Made by a program: the position numbers and the translations under genes. A stretch of 64,000 nucleotides of DNA from Bacillota bacterium (GTDB lineage: Bacteria > Bacillota > Clostridia > Christensenellales > Christensenellaceae), in the NCBI GenBank assembly GCA_023408315.1, contig JAEYKI010000024.1:124001-188000 (forward strand), given 5' to 3'. Of the stretch, positions 51,389-60,516 are shown in pieces. The notes below the pieces were generated by a model. It was not told the DNA's origin. It ran no database searches and saw only the letters and a list, made by a program, of their open reading frames with translations. Within the stretch, counting starts at the first letter, position 1, and every line of letters begins with the position of its first letter.

Positions 51389-52468
51389 TCAAACGCCGAA
51401 GGATATCCCCATCTCCGTCGCCTCTTCCACCATGGCGCTGGGGATGGGGACGCTTTTGGTTCTGCCCGCTATATCCTTTAATTCGTTGAATACGATCTGG
51501 TCGTTATTTAAGGCTACGGTGAGGCCGTAGCGGCCTTCCGCGATCAGTTTTGCCGCGCCCACGCCAAACCGTGTGGAGAGCACGCGGTCGTAAGCCGATG
51601 GAGCGCCGCCCCGCTGGATATAACCCGGCACACATACCTTGGATTCCATGCCGGTGGCTTCCTGGATGGCGCGGGCTACCCGCACGGATGCGGGAATGAA
51701 TCCCGGCTGGATACGCAGTTCTTTAATGGATTTGCGCTTCTTGCCGCTGGTTTCGTCCTGGCCAAACGCCCCTTCCGCCACGGCGATGATGGAAAAGGCT
51801 TTTCCTTTTTCCGCGCGCTCGGCAACGCTGTGAATTACTTTATCCATGGAATAAGGTATCTCCGGCAACAGGATCACATCTGCCCCGCCCGCGATTCCGG
51901 CGTACAGCGTGAGCCAGCCGGCCCGGTTTCCCATCAGTTCGGCCACCAGAACTCTGCCGTGGCTGGCAGCGGTGGTGTGCAGGCGGTCGATCACTTCGGA
52001 CGCAATGTCCACAGCCGTATGAAAACCAAATGTTACGTCTGTACCCCATATGTCGTTGTCTATGGTTTTGGGCAGTCCAATGACGTTTAGCCCCTCGTTT
52101 GCAAGCAGATTGGCCGTTTTATGCGTGCCGTTTCCGCCCAGCGTCAGCAGGCAGTCCAGCCCCATCTTTTTATAGTTGGCTTTCATATTGGCAACCTTGT
52201 CTATATTGTCTTCTTCCACCACATGCATGTTTTTAAACGGCATCCGCCGGGTGCCCAGAATGGTGCCACCCAGGGTGAGGATGCCGGAAAAATCAGACTG
52301 GCTCATCAGCTTGTGATCGCCGTGTATCAGGCCGTGATATCCGCCGGAAATCCCGATGATCTCCAAATCGCTGATCTGCCGGTATGCGGCCTTTGCCACG
52401 CCGCGGATCGCCGCGTTGAGGCCCGGACAGTCACCCCCGCTGGTTAATATGCCTATTCTGCGTGCCAT
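51389..52468 (-). CDS. 6-phosphofructokinase (group III-like)
   Basis: 359 residues from the ATG at 52468; residues encoded upstream are not PFK-like. GILTSGGDCPGLNAAIRG binds nucleotide phosphate; LGGNGTHKTA replaces the GGDGS of classical enzymes; PKTIDNDI has Lys where ATP enzymes of E. coli type have Gly; ELMGNRAGW and PGYIQRGG follow. The Lys is a mark of PPi-dependent or mixed-lineage PFKs while the Gly in GNGT suits ATP, so donor choice is open. It follows the thioesterase by 22 bp. Confidence 0.9.
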   Translation of the reverse strand: MARRIGILTSGGDCPGLNAAIRGVAKAAYRQISDLEIIGISGGYHGLIHGDHKLMSQSDFSGILTLGGTILGTRRMPFKNMHVVEEDNIDKVANMKANYKKMGLDCLLTLGGNGTHKTANLLANEGLNVIGLPKTIDNDIWGTDVTFGFHTAVDIASEVIDRLHTTAASHGRVLVAELMGNRAGWLTLYAGIAGGADVILLPEIPYSMDKVIHSVAERAEKGKAFSIIAVAEGAFGQDETSGKKRKSIKELRIQPGFIPASVRVARAIQEATGMESKVCVPGYIQRGGAPSAYDRVLSTRFGVGAAKLIAEGRYGLTVALNNDQIVFNELKDIAGRTKSVPIPSAMVEEATEMGISFGV

Positions 52469-52490
52469 TGCACACAATCCCCCTTTTTGG

Positions 52491-53225
52491 TTAGTCTGCC
52501 CATAGGCCGGTTGCGCTAAACACCGCTTTGCCATCCGTCTCGCCCGAGACGTAAAACCGGCCTTCCACTTCTGCTGTCTTGAGTTCTATCATCTGGTCCA
52601 TTGCCGCTTCCGCACTATAGGTGATGTCCAGTTCGGCAAGCCTTTGCTTGAGCAGCCTGTCCGTTGGAAAAAGGTCGCAGATCCAGTCCGCGTATTTGGC
52701 GTTGTTCATGTGGACGTTCATGTCCGTATCGCTGTACCGCACGCGGCGCACTTCCGCCACATTCATCTCTTGGGGCAGGCGGATGCGCATTGGCATGCGC
52801 GCGGGAATAGGCAGCGTTTCGTCCGCACTATAGGGTACTGGTATGGCCGAAGGCCGCATAAGCTTGCGGTCTCGGATATTAAACAGCACCCAGTCCGACG
52901 TGGCGCAGCCAAGCTGTTCGCCGTTTGGGTATTCAAAACTGAAATACCGGGGAAAAGTGAGGCGTTCCACCTTGCCGTGCCATGTTTTGACCACGATTTC
53001 TTGTGCGATCTTTGGATATTTCTTCATTTCAAGATGCAGCCGGGTAAGCATCCACACCATGCCGGATACGTCCACCATGTCGCGGCGGCCGCATTCCAGC
53101 GCTATGGCATGATCTTCCGCTATTTCCTGCATGCGCACCAGTACTCCGGAAGGCTTCCATTGGCCCCCGGCAAAGTCTGATTCAAACGCGCGCAGGGTTA
53201 CGGCCTGCGTCAGTTGTCCTATCAT
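52491..53225 (-). CDS. Acyl-ACP thioesterase (Fat family)
   Basis: 244 residues from the ATG at 53225 (CGGAGG upstream). Double hotdog fold: SGVLVRMQEIAEDHA, WMLTRLHLEMKKYP, VKTWHGKVERLTFPRYF in the first half; RVRYSDTDMNVHMNNAKYADW in the second, where Asn/His belong to the catalytic set. It frees fatty acids from acyl carrier protein. It shares an operon with PFK; the metabolic link is not obvious. Confidence 0.9.
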   Translation of the reverse strand: MIGQLTQAVTLRAFESDFAGGQWKPSGVLVRMQEIAEDHAIALECGRRDMVDVSGMVWMLTRLHLEMKKYPKIAQEIVVKTWHGKVERLTFPRYFSFEYPNGEQLGCATSDWVLFNIRDRKLMRPSAIPVPYSADETLPIPARMPMRIRLPQEMNVAEVRRVRYSDTDMNVHMNNAKYADWICDLFPTDRLLKQRLAELDITYSAEAAMDQMIELKTAEVEGRFYVSGETDGKAVFSATGLWAD

Positions 53226-53360
53226 ATGTCCTCCGTACTTTTTGTTTGTGAAGCTGCATATATACGGCGCACAGCAACATTGTAATGCCAAAACTCTAAT
53301 TTTGCAAATAAAACCTGGGTAAGGGCGATTTGCAGCCGCCCGCAGCGGGCAGCTTTTAAC

Positions 53361-53392
53361 AAAAAATCCAGGCTCCTCAGTCTGGAGCCTGG
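53361..53392 (-). terminator. Terminator of the amino acid ABC operon
   Basis: CCAGGCTCC and GGAGCCTGG pair around a 7-base loop; the minus strand continues ATTTTTTG. Confidence 0.85.
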
Positions 53393-53397
53393 ATGAG

Positions 53398-54159
53398 TTA
53401 CATGGATATAAGTTTATTCAAAAACGCGCGTATGCGGTCTTCCTTGGGGTTGATGAGGAGCTCTTCCGGCGGGCCGGAGGCGAGTATCTTGCCGCTGTCC
53501 ATAAACGCGACCCCGCTCGCAACCTCTTTTGCAAAACCCATCTCGTGCGTTACAATGAGCATGGTCATATGTTCTTTTGCCAGTTCCTTAATGACGGCAA
53601 GCACTTCGCCCGTAAGCTCCGGGTCCAGGGCTGAAGTCGGTTCGTCAAAGCAAAGTATCTGGGGAGAAAGCGCCAGGGCACGCGCGATGGCGACGCGCTG
53701 CGCCTGCCCGCCCGAGAGTTCGCACGGGTAGTTCTTGGCCTTGCCTGTGAGCCCTACTTTTTCCAGAAGTTCAAAAGCAATTTTTTCGGCCTCGTGTTTG
53801 GGCTTTCCCTGGGTGTGGATGGGCGAGAGCGTCAGGTTGCCCAGCACGGAGAGATGGGGAAACAGGTTAAAGTTCTGAAACACCATGCCAAGCTGCAGCC
53901 GTGCGTCCCTGAGTTCCTCGTCTTTTAAATAAACGCTTCTGCCCGCTTTGTCCTGCGCAAGCCATGTATCCAGAATTTTAATACTGCCGCTGTCCAGGCG
54001 TTCCAGGCAGTTGATACAACGAAGCAGAGTGCTTTTGCCGCTGCCGGAGGGCCCTATGATCGCGAGAACCTCGCCTTTTTCCAGTGTGACCGATACGTCC
54101 TTTAACGCCTCAAACCCGTTAAACGATTTGTATGCGGAGCGTACCTCCAATACATTCAT
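53398..54159 (-). CDS. Polar amino acid ABC transporter, ATPase
   Basis: 253 residues. Walker A GPSGSGKST, Q-loop VFQNFNLFPHL, signature LSGGQAQRVAIARAL, Walker B LCFDEPTSALDPEL, switch His in VTHEMGFAKEV. All features of GlnQ/ArtP-type ATPases. Third gene of the operon after the binding protein and permease. Confidence 0.95.
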   Translation of the reverse strand: MNVLEVRSAYKSFNGFEALKDVSVTLEKGEVLAIIGPSGSGKSTLLRCINCLERLDSGSIKILDTWLAQDKAGRSVYLKDEELRDARLQLGMVFQNFNLFPHLSVLGNLTLSPIHTQGKPKHEAEKIAFELLEKVGLTGKAKNYPCELSGGQAQRVAIARALALSPQILCFDEPTSALDPELTGEVLAVIKELAKEHMTMLIVTHEMGFAKEVASGVAFMDSGKILASGPPEELLINPKEDRIRAFLNKLISM

Positions 54160-54173
54160 CAGCGTGTCCCCCT

Positions 54174-54848
54174 TTAAAACCGGTAATAATCCATTTTGTT
54201 TTCAATTCGTTTCAGCACCAGCGTAACCACCGCGTTGATGCCCAGATAGAACAGCAGCGCCACCGCAAAAGGCGCAATGTTGCTCATGCGCATGGCCGCA
54301 GAGTTGGCGATTTTTGTAATATCCGAAATCGCTATAATGCTTACAAGCGCGGTGTCCTTGACAAGGTTGATGACCTCGTTGCCCAGGGAGGGCATTACGA
54401 TTTTAAATACCTGGGGAATGATAATGCGGTTCATAGTAACCTGCTTGGAAAGCCCCAATACAGACGCGGCTTCATACTGGCCGCGGGGTATGGATTGGAT
54501 GCCTCCGCGGAATATCTCGCTGAAATATGCCGTGTAGTTGAGCGCAAAGGAGATAAGCGCAGACAGTTCGCGCGGGTATTTGATTGCCCAGCCCAACTGG
54601 TTGTTCAGTGTGGCAAACAGCAGGCCAATCCCAAAATATAAAAACATTACCTGCAATATCAGCGGGCTGCCGCGCATGATATATACATACGTTCCAAAAA
54701 TGCCGCGCGTGGCTTTTTTGCGTGAAAGGGCAAGCTGCGAACCAAGAAATCCAAGAGGAATGGAGATGCCAAGGGTAAGGGCGAACAGCCAAAGCGTGGT
54801 GCCCAGGCCTCCCAGTATCTCTATCATCAAACTTAAATATTCACCCAT
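54174..54848 (-). CDS. Polar amino acid ABC transporter, permease
   Basis: 224 residues with about five helices. GGLGTTLWLFALTLGISIPLG at the start and the EAA loop EAASVLGLSKQVTMNRIIIPQ identify the HisM/GlnP family. Works as a homodimer with the ATPase 14 bp downstream. Substrate cannot be read from the permease. Confidence 0.95.
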   Translation of the reverse strand: MGEYLSLMIEILGGLGTTLWLFALTLGISIPLGFLGSQLALSRKKATRGIFGTYVYIMRGSPLILQVMFLYFGIGLLFATLNNQLGWAIKYPRELSALISFALNYTAYFSEIFRGGIQSIPRGQYEAASVLGLSKQVTMNRIIIPQVFKIVMPSLGNEVINLVKDTALVSIIAISDITKIANSAAMRMSNIAPFAVALLFYLGINAVVTLVLKRIENKMDYYRF

Positions 54849-54880
54849 TTGTTTTGCTCCGCCTTAAAGGTTATGAATGG

Positions 54881-54915
54881 AAAAAAAAGGCGCGCCCGCA
54901 GAAATGCGGGCGCCC
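54881..54915 (-). terminator. Partial terminator between binding protein and permease
   Basis: Minus strand GGGCGCCCGCA pairs with TGCGGGCGCGCC, then eight T. An intra-operon stop that would leave more binding-protein than permease mRNA. Confidence 0.7.
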
Positions 54916-54925
54916 TTGATAAATG

Positions 54926-55828
54926 TTATTTGCTCAGGGAAACGTCTTTGCCAAACCATTTTGTGCTGATGGTTTTAAACGTGCCGTCCGCAATCATGGC
55001 GTCCAGTTGTTTATTTACTTCATCGCAGAAAGATTTATCGGCCAGGCGGAAGCCTACGCCAAACTGTTCGGGAGCCAGGGCTTCATCCAGCGTGCGGTAT
55101 GTGCCCGCTTCTTTGCTGGTGTAATAATCCGCTACGATGGAATCCATTGCAACCGCGTCCACGTTGCCGTTTTTAAGATCCAGAAGAGCGGTTACGTTGT
55201 CTTTAAAGTCAATCTGTTTGATGGTGGCAAGAAGATCGGCATCCGCATTTTTAAGAGCATCCTGCGCGCTGGAGCCGTCCTGCACCGCTACCTGCTTGTC
55301 CTTCAGGTCAGCCAGCTTTGTTACTTTGCTCTTATCCAGAACGACCACGATCTGTTTATTCTCCATGTAAGGAGTGCTGAACAGAATGGTTTTCAGACGG
55401 TCTTCCGTGATGGAAAGGCCGTTCCAGATTACGTCTATATTTTTGTTGTTCAATTCCATTTCCTTGGCTTTCCAGTCGATGGGCTGCAGTTTGAGCTCAA
55501 CGCCCATGCGTTTGGCGACTTCGGTTGCAAGGTCGATGTCAAAGCCAACGATTTGCCCGCTTTCATCCTTGAATCCCATGGGCGGAAAAGCATCGTCCAG
55601 GCCCAGCACAATGTTGCCTTTTGCTTTGATGTCTGCAAGGGAGGTATCGGCTACGGCTGTTGCAGAAGCTGCGGATTCGGACGCGGCGGGCGCGGCGGAT
55701 TCGCTGGCGGCAACGGAAGCCGGAGCTACGGATGCGGAAGCCGACTGCTCAACGGAGGCCGGCGCGCAAGAAGAGAGTATGCCAACAATCAATACGACTG
55801 CAAGCAGTACTATAAATAATTTTTTCAT
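54926..55828 (-). CDS. Polar amino acid ABC transporter, substrate-binding lipoprotein
   Basis: 300 residues. Lipobox ILSSC at about 21; Ser/Ala-rich linker; SBP family 3 domain opening GNIVLGLDDAFPPMGFKDESGQIVGFDIDLA (trimmed), then WNGLSITEDR, VAVQDGSSAQDAL and GVGFRLADKSF. DAFPPMGF and IDLA are general amino acid-binding signatures. Ligand might be a basic or polar amino acid. Confidence 0.95.
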   Translation of the reverse strand: MKKLFIVLLAVVLIVGILSSCAPASVEQSASASVAPASVAASESAAPAASESAASATAVADTSLADIKAKGNIVLGLDDAFPPMGFKDESGQIVGFDIDLATEVAKRMGVELKLQPIDWKAKEMELNNKNIDVIWNGLSITEDRLKTILFSTPYMENKQIVVVLDKSKVTKLADLKDKQVAVQDGSSAQDALKNADADLLATIKQIDFKDNVTALLDLKNGNVDAVAMDSIVADYYTSKEAGTYRTLDEALAPEQFGVGFRLADKSFCDEVNKQLDAMIADGTFKTISTKWFGKDVSLSK

Positions 55829-55871
55829 TTTACTTCCTCCAAAAATTAAAAATTCATTTGTAACTTGCTTT

Positions 55872-55900
55872 ATTATAATTTAACCTGCTAAATTAGTAAA
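55872..55900 (-). promoter_or_regulatory. Promoter of the amino acid ABC operon
   Basis: Minus strand TTTACT, 17 bases, TATAAT; the -35 lies inside the 3' end of the preceding gene. Confidence 0.75.
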
Positions 55901-57174
55901 GCATCAAATTTATACAGGTCAAAGTCGCAAACAATGCGCAGCATGGTTACGCGGTTGCGGATATAGCAGCAGATTTTGAGAACCTCCAGGCAGGATTCCT
56001 TGGTGAGGCCGAGCTGCTTGTAATCAAAGTATCCGTCCAGGTATTTGAGCCATCCGGCCATCTGGTCCGCGGTGGGTACCGATTCGGCAATTTTAATAAT
56101 TCCTTTCCAGTTTTTTTGAATCAGTTCTTTATTCAGGGCCGCGGTGCAGGTGGGCGTATTTTCGCGGCGCACCATGTCTATCAGCCCCTGAGGGTGTTTG
56201 GCGTACAGCGCCGCAACCTTTTCAATATCGAACTTGTTTGGCAGGTCTTCCTCGTAAATTTTTTTCATGGAATGCGTAAACAGCCGGTAGTATTTGGCTG
56301 CGAGCACGGTGCCAACGCCCACTTTTTCGCCATGCAGCGCCTCGCTTTTTACGCCGGGCAGGTGTGTAATCTCCAGGTAATGGGAGAAATGGTGTTCAAA
56401 GCTGCTGGCTGGGCGGGTGATTTTTGCCATCTGCATGGCAATGCCGGAGATTAAAAGCCCTTCCACCAGTTTGCGGGTGCCCGCAAGCCCGCCCTGTTTG
56501 ATATTGGGCAGCGCTTCCACAATGTCCTCAACGGCCTTGAGCTCAAAATCCGCAATAAAGGGGCAGTAATATTCGCCGGAGATCAGATGGCCAATTTTCC
56601 AGTCCGCAATACTGATGAATTTGGAGAGCATGTCTCCAACGCCCGAAGCCGCCAGGTATTTGGGAGCGGCCGCAATAACGGAAAGGTCTGCCACCACCGC
56701 CACCGGCGCGTGCGTGGTCACCGAGACCTTAGCGCCGTTAAAGGTCATGGCCGCAGCGCTGGATACGAATCCGTCTACGCTGGCTGCCGTAGGCGCTGAA
56801 ATAAAGGGCAGTTTTGTTTCAAATGTGGCGTAACGAACAATATCACAAATAACGCCGCCGCCCACCGCCAAAACCACGGAGGGGTTGAGCCTTTTGATCT
56901 CTTTTTTTATCTCTTCCACCCTAAACTCATCCGCATGAATGGTTTCCCCCTCAAGCACATGGGTAACGGCCTGGGGCAGGGCGGACGCAAGCTTTTCGTG
57001 AGCAGCCCTGTGGGTGTTGGCGTCGTACACGGCAAGAACCGTGCCGAATCCCAGCTTTTCCAAAAGCGCGGGCAGGCGGGGATAGGCGTTTTCTTCAATC
57101 ACATATTCCCTTGTTTCCAGCGTGTGGTCGCGCCCGCATGAACAATCCGTTTTATTCAGCAGATCCTGTAGCAT
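55888..57174 (-). CDS. sn-glycerol-1-phosphate dehydrogenase (AraM/EgsA family)
   Basis: 428 residues from the ATG at 57174 (AGAGGAAA upstream). NAD-binding LAVGGGVICDIVRYATFETKLPFISAPTAASVDGFVSSAA (trimmed) with the metal Asp; metal histidines in SSFEHHFSHYLE and ALHGEKVGVGT. Reduces dihydroxyacetone phosphate to glycerol-1-phosphate, the archaeal-type lipid backbone; Bacillus AraM makes heptaprenylglyceryl phosphate precursor this way. It is longer than Bacillus AraM (about 394). It is divergent from the hexokinase gene with overlapping promoters. Confidence 0.9.
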   Translation of the reverse strand: MLQDLLNKTDCSCGRDHTLETREYVIEENAYPRLPALLEKLGFGTVLAVYDANTHRAAHEKLASALPQAVTHVLEGETIHADEFRVEEIKKEIKRLNPSVVLAVGGGVICDIVRYATFETKLPFISAPTAASVDGFVSSAAAMTFNGAKVSVTTHAPVAVVADLSVIAAAPKYLAASGVGDMLSKFISIADWKIGHLISGEYYCPFIADFELKAVEDIVEALPNIKQGGLAGTRKLVEGLLISGIAMQMAKITRPASSFEHHFSHYLEITHLPGVKSEALHGEKVGVGTVLAAKYYRLFTHSMKKIYEEDLPNKFDIEKVAALYAKHPQGLIDMVRRENTPTCTAALNKELIQKNWKGIIKIAESVPTADQMAGWLKYLDGYFDYKQLGLTKESCLEVLKICCYIRNRVTMLRIVCDFDLYKFDALLI

Positions 57175-57217
57175 TTTAAAATTTCCTCTTGATTTCGTAA
57201 GAATTAAGCACAGACCA

Positions 57218-57247
57218 ATCATATCACAATTGCAAGCGGGATGGCAA
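57218..57247 (-). promoter_or_regulatory. Promoter of the glycerol-1-phosphate dehydrogenase gene
   Basis: Minus strand TTGCCA, 18 bases, TATGAT; it overlaps the divergent hexokinase promoter. Confidence 0.65.
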
Positions 57248-57258
57248 ATTGTTATAAT
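57230..57258 (+). promoter_or_regulatory. Hexokinase promoter
   Basis: TTGCAA, 17 bases, TATAAT. Confidence 0.8.
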
Positions 57259-57286
57259 GAAGCGAATGGAATAATTGGAGGATACA

Positions 57287-58558
57287 ATGAAGGAACAAAC
57301 CGGACTGGAATTTATCCAAAACCATAAGATGGATTACCGCGATTTGCATATAGAGGATTTACTGGATACGTATCTGGAGGAGATGCAGCGAGGGCTGGAT
57401 GGCGGAAAAAGCTCCCTGCTTATGCTGCCGTCTTTTGTAAACACAAGCGGAACCGTGCAGACGGGCCGCCAGGTGGTGGCGGTGGACGCCGGGGGCACAA
57501 ACCTGCGCATTGCGCTGATTGAGTTTAGCGGAGCGGGGGAATGCTGCTTTTTGGGCGAGATTAAAAAATACAAAATGCCCGGCGCGGGAGAAGCCATTAC
57601 CGCGGATGCGTTTTTTGACAGGGTTACAGACTGGATATTGCCGCATATGAAGACTGCGCGGGAGGTTGCGGTTTCTTTTGCGTACCCAACCGAAATACTG
57701 CCCAATTTGGACGGGCGGATTGTGCGCATGGTAAAGGAAGTTTCCATTTCCGGAATGGAGGGGCAGCTTTTGGGTAAACGGATGGGGCAGGCCCTGGTGA
57801 CCAAAGGCGTGCCGGACTGCCGGGTGGTGGTTTTGAACGATTCCGTTGCGAGCGCTTTGGCGGGCATGGCGGAAAAACTGAACCAGGGATACGGCAGCTT
57901 TACGGGTACAATTTTGGGAACCGGATTTAACAGCTGTTACATAGAATCCAATAAAAAAATAGGCAAGGTAAAGGGGCTTCCCCAAAAAGGCACCATGATG
58001 ATTAATACGGAGGCAGGCGGGTACGACCTGGCTCCAAGGTCCGATCTGGATATTGCGTTTGACGGAAGCACGGCCGACCCCGGCTACCACCAATGCGAAA
58101 AAATGGTCAGCGGCGCATATATTGGGCCGTTGTGCGAGTATATATTGAAAAAAGCCGCGGAAGAAGGCGTGTTTGGCAGCCATATGCAAAAGATCAAGCA
58201 GGTTACGTCTGCGGATGCGGATAAATTTTTGCGGAGCGGCGAAGGCCGTATTTCGGAATTTTGCCTGCAGCCAAAGGACGTGGAAAATGCGTTTGCCATT
58301 GTGGAGAATACCGTGCTGCGCGCCGCGCGCCTGACGGCGCTGCAAATGGCCGCTGTGGCGGTAAAGGCAAAAAAAACCAACAGCAACAGCGTTTGCCTCA
58401 CCGTGGAAGGAAGTACCTATTATAACCTGATGGGCCTCAGGGAAGAAGTGCTGGCAACATTGATTCCTTTTTTGCAGGGCCGCGGCATACAGGCTGATCT
58501 TTTGGAGATTGAAAATGCTGTGCTGAAGGGGTGCGCAATTGCCGGACTGCTGAAATAA
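57287..58558 (+). CDS. Eukaryotic-type hexokinase
   Basis: 423 residues from ATG 57287 (GGAGG 7 bases upstream). SSLLMLPSFVNTSGTVQTG corresponds to the LPT(F)V..G region of yeast and animal hexokinases; VVAVDAGGTNLRIALIEF is the phosphate-1 motif; VAVSFAYPTEI the sugar-site region; VVLNDSVASALAGMA and GTILGTGFNSCYIE the phosphate-2 region; CLTVEGSTYYN the adenosine region. Phosphorylates glucose or another hexose with ATP. Most bacteria use ROK or Glk-type kinases, so this family is uncommon here. Confidence 0.9.
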   Translation: MKEQTGLEFIQNHKMDYRDLHIEDLLDTYLEEMQRGLDGGKSSLLMLPSFVNTSGTVQTGRQVVAVDAGGTNLRIALIEFSGAGECCFLGEIKKYKMPGAGEAITADAFFDRVTDWILPHMKTAREVAVSFAYPTEILPNLDGRIVRMVKEVSISGMEGQLLGKRMGQALVTKGVPDCRVVVLNDSVASALAGMAEKLNQGYGSFTGTILGTGFNSCYIESNKKIGKVKGLPQKGTMMINTEAGGYDLAPRSDLDIAFDGSTADPGYHQCEKMVSGAYIGPLCEYILKKAAEEGVFGSHMQKIKQVTSADADKFLRSGEGRISEFCLQPKDVENAFAIVENTVLRAARLTALQMAAVAVKAKKTNSNSVCLTVEGSTYYNLMGLREEVLATLIPFLQGRGIQADLLEIENAVLKGCAIAGLLK

Positions 58559-58571
58559 AGGCGCAAAGCCG

Positions 58572-58600
58572 TTGCTTAAAGGTTTTTTTTGCTGTATAGT
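58572..58600 (+). promoter_or_regulatory. Cyclophilin promoter
   Basis: TTGCTT, 17 bases, TATAGT. Confidence 0.7.
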
Positions 58601-58634
58601 AAATATATAAGCCATGTAAGGAGGCCCGATCCGA

Positions 58635-59114
58635 ATGGTTGTGTTAAATATCAGGGGCGAAGGAGACATCGTAGTTAAGCTGAATAAGAAAGCGGCTCCT
58701 AAGACTGTAGAAAATTTTGAAAAGCTGGTAAGCGAAGGGTTTTATAACGGCCTTGTGTTCCACAGGGTAATCCGTGGATTTATGATCCAGGGCGGATGCC
58801 CCAAGGGTACGGGTACCGGAGGCCCCGGATATACTATAGAAGGGGAATTCTCCGCAAACGGCTTTAACAATCCGGTATCTCACAAACGGGGCGTAATATC
58901 AATGGCGCGCACCATGGACCCAAATTCCGCAGGGTCGCAGTTTTTTATCATCCATGCTGATTCTCCGCACCTGGACGGCCAGTACGCGGCGTTTGGCAAG
59001 GTAGTGTCCGGCATGGAAGTGGTGGATGCCATCGCAAACTCCAAAACGGATTTTTCGGACCGGCCCATTGTGCCGGTTGTAATAGAGAAAGCCTATCTTA
59101 CGGAAGACGAATAA
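58635..59114 (+). CDS. Peptidyl-prolyl cis-trans isomerase (cyclophilin)
   Basis: 159 residues, cytosolic. NFEKLVSEGFYNGLVFHRVIRGFMIQGGCP (split), GTGGPGYTIEGEF, GVISMARTMDPNSAGSQFFI and HLDGQYAAFGKVVSGMEVV give all cyclophilin active-site segments including the FHR, QFF and H motif. No signal peptide. The ATG has AAGGAGG upstream. Confidence 0.96.
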   Translation: MVVLNIRGEGDIVVKLNKKAAPKTVENFEKLVSEGFYNGLVFHRVIRGFMIQGGCPKGTGTGGPGYTIEGEFSANGFNNPVSHKRGVISMARTMDPNSAGSQFFIIHADSPHLDGQYAAFGKVVSGMEVVDAIANSKTDFSDRPIVPVVIEKAYLTEDE

Positions 59115-59156
59115 GGCATATCCCAGACAATACATTTTTATTCAGAGAGGAATATC

Positions 59157-60368
59157 ATGGGAAAATTTAATAGCAAGGAAAAGCTGCTTTTAGCGTCTTT
59201 TGCCGCTGCGTGGATTGTTTACGCTGTTTTTACAACGTTATACGGTTCCGAAGCCACGGTTATGATGAAACAGTTTGGAGTAGGCAGCACGGAGCAGGGA
59301 TTCCTTACGACCGTCCAGTGCATTGGTGGAATGGGCGTTTCTCTTTTATGCGTGTTTTTTGGCGAGAAGATGAACAAGCTCTGGATGATTGGCCTTGGAA
59401 TTATGCTGCTGTTTGCAGGCAGCTTGGCGACCGTATTTGGCACAAGCTACCAGCAGGTGATGCTGTTTGCGTTTGTTGCGGGCGTGGGCTACACCTTTAT
59501 GGACATTATGGAAAATGCGGCGGTGGTGGAAATATTTCCGGACAGGAACAAAACGGCTCTGCCCACGCTGCATATGACGTTTGGCATTGGCGCCATGGCC
59601 GGACCGTATTTTTTTGTGACTGCCATTGTGGATCCGGCTGTGCCCGCAAGTTTTTCCAGCCCGTTTTTGATTGTGGCTATTGCGGCGGCGGCTGTGTTTG
59701 TGCTTTTTGTGATTGCTTCCGGGCGCATGTTTGGAAAATCAAAAATCCCCAAGCCCGTGCCGGTGCAGGCGGCGGACCGCGGGGGTATATTCCGGTCTCC
59801 GGCGGTGTGGATCATGATGGCGGCAGGCGTGCTGTATTTTTCATTCCAAAGGGGCATTATGACCTGGTACCCTACCTATCTTTACGTGACGGCGCATGTG
59901 GATTTCCAGTATTCCGGGCTTGCGCTCACGCTCTTTTTGGTGGGTTCCCTGGCTTGCCGCATTGCTTCGCCGTTTTTGTTCAACCGGTTCGATATTTTGA
60001 AGATGACGATACTGACAACGCTTTTGTGCGCTGCCGTTATGCTTGCATCCTTGGCGCTGGCCCCCCTGTCCTTTGGCCTGGCCGAGGCTTTTGCGGTGGC
60101 CGGGGGCGTGCTGCAGGGCGCGTTTGTTGCGGCGTTTGTGTTCCTGATATGCCGGATGTTTCCGGGAAAGGCCGCTTCCGCAACTTCCGTTGTGCTGATC
60201 GCCATTAACATTGCGGGGATCACCGCGCCGGTTTGGATGGCTTCTGTTGCAGGGGAAGCGAACGATTTTACAATGCCGCTCTATATCGTCTGCATGATGC
60301 TTTTTGGCAGCGCGGCGCTGATTGCCCTGGCGCATAAGGTCAACAAGCAAAAGGAAGCAATTGAATGA
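59157..60368 (+). CDS. MFS transporter
   Basis: 403 residues, about 12 helices. The N-terminal half has SEATVMMKQFGVGSTEQGFLTTVQCIGG, and the C-terminal half GLALTLFLVGSLACRIASPFLFNRFD (motif A-like) and GGVLQGAFVAAFVFLICRMFPGK; both trimmed. Looks like the FucP/YfkF-type sugar or drug MFS clade; the substrate is unknown. It starts 42 bp after cyclophilin and may share its transcript. Confidence 0.88.
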   Translation: MGKFNSKEKLLLASFAAAWIVYAVFTTLYGSEATVMMKQFGVGSTEQGFLTTVQCIGGMGVSLLCVFFGEKMNKLWMIGLGIMLLFAGSLATVFGTSYQQVMLFAFVAGVGYTFMDIMENAAVVEIFPDRNKTALPTLHMTFGIGAMAGPYFFVTAIVDPAVPASFSSPFLIVAIAAAAVFVLFVIASGRMFGKSKIPKPVPVQAADRGGIFRSPAVWIMMAAGVLYFSFQRGIMTWYPTYLYVTAHVDFQYSGLALTLFLVGSLACRIASPFLFNRFDILKMTILTTLLCAAVMLASLALAPLSFGLAEAFAVAGGVLQGAFVAAFVFLICRMFPGKAASATSVVLIAINIAGITAPVWMASVAGEANDFTMPLYIVCMMLFGSAALIALAHKVNKQKEAIE

Positions 60369-60484
60369 TCTTAACTTTTATGGGCGCCTGGCTCTGCCTT
60401 TACCCCAATGCTTTGATTTTAATGTTTCTTTGCAAGCGCCTGGAGCGCAGCTTAGGGGCAGAGCTCTTTAATAAAAAAACCGAC

Positions 60485-60511
60485 AAAAAATCCCGCACAC
60501 GCGGGATTTTT
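60485..60511. terminator. Bidirectional terminator
   Basis: AAAAAATCCCGC-ACAC-GCGGGATTTTT between convergent genes. Confidence 0.85.
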
Positions 60512-60516
60512 GATGT

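Noticed and set aside
57359..58669. 436-codon minus-strand frame opposite the hexokinase gene
   Set aside because: Antisense shadow; its composition (His/Arg/Phe-rich) is unlike a protein and the hexokinase motifs on the other strand are complete.
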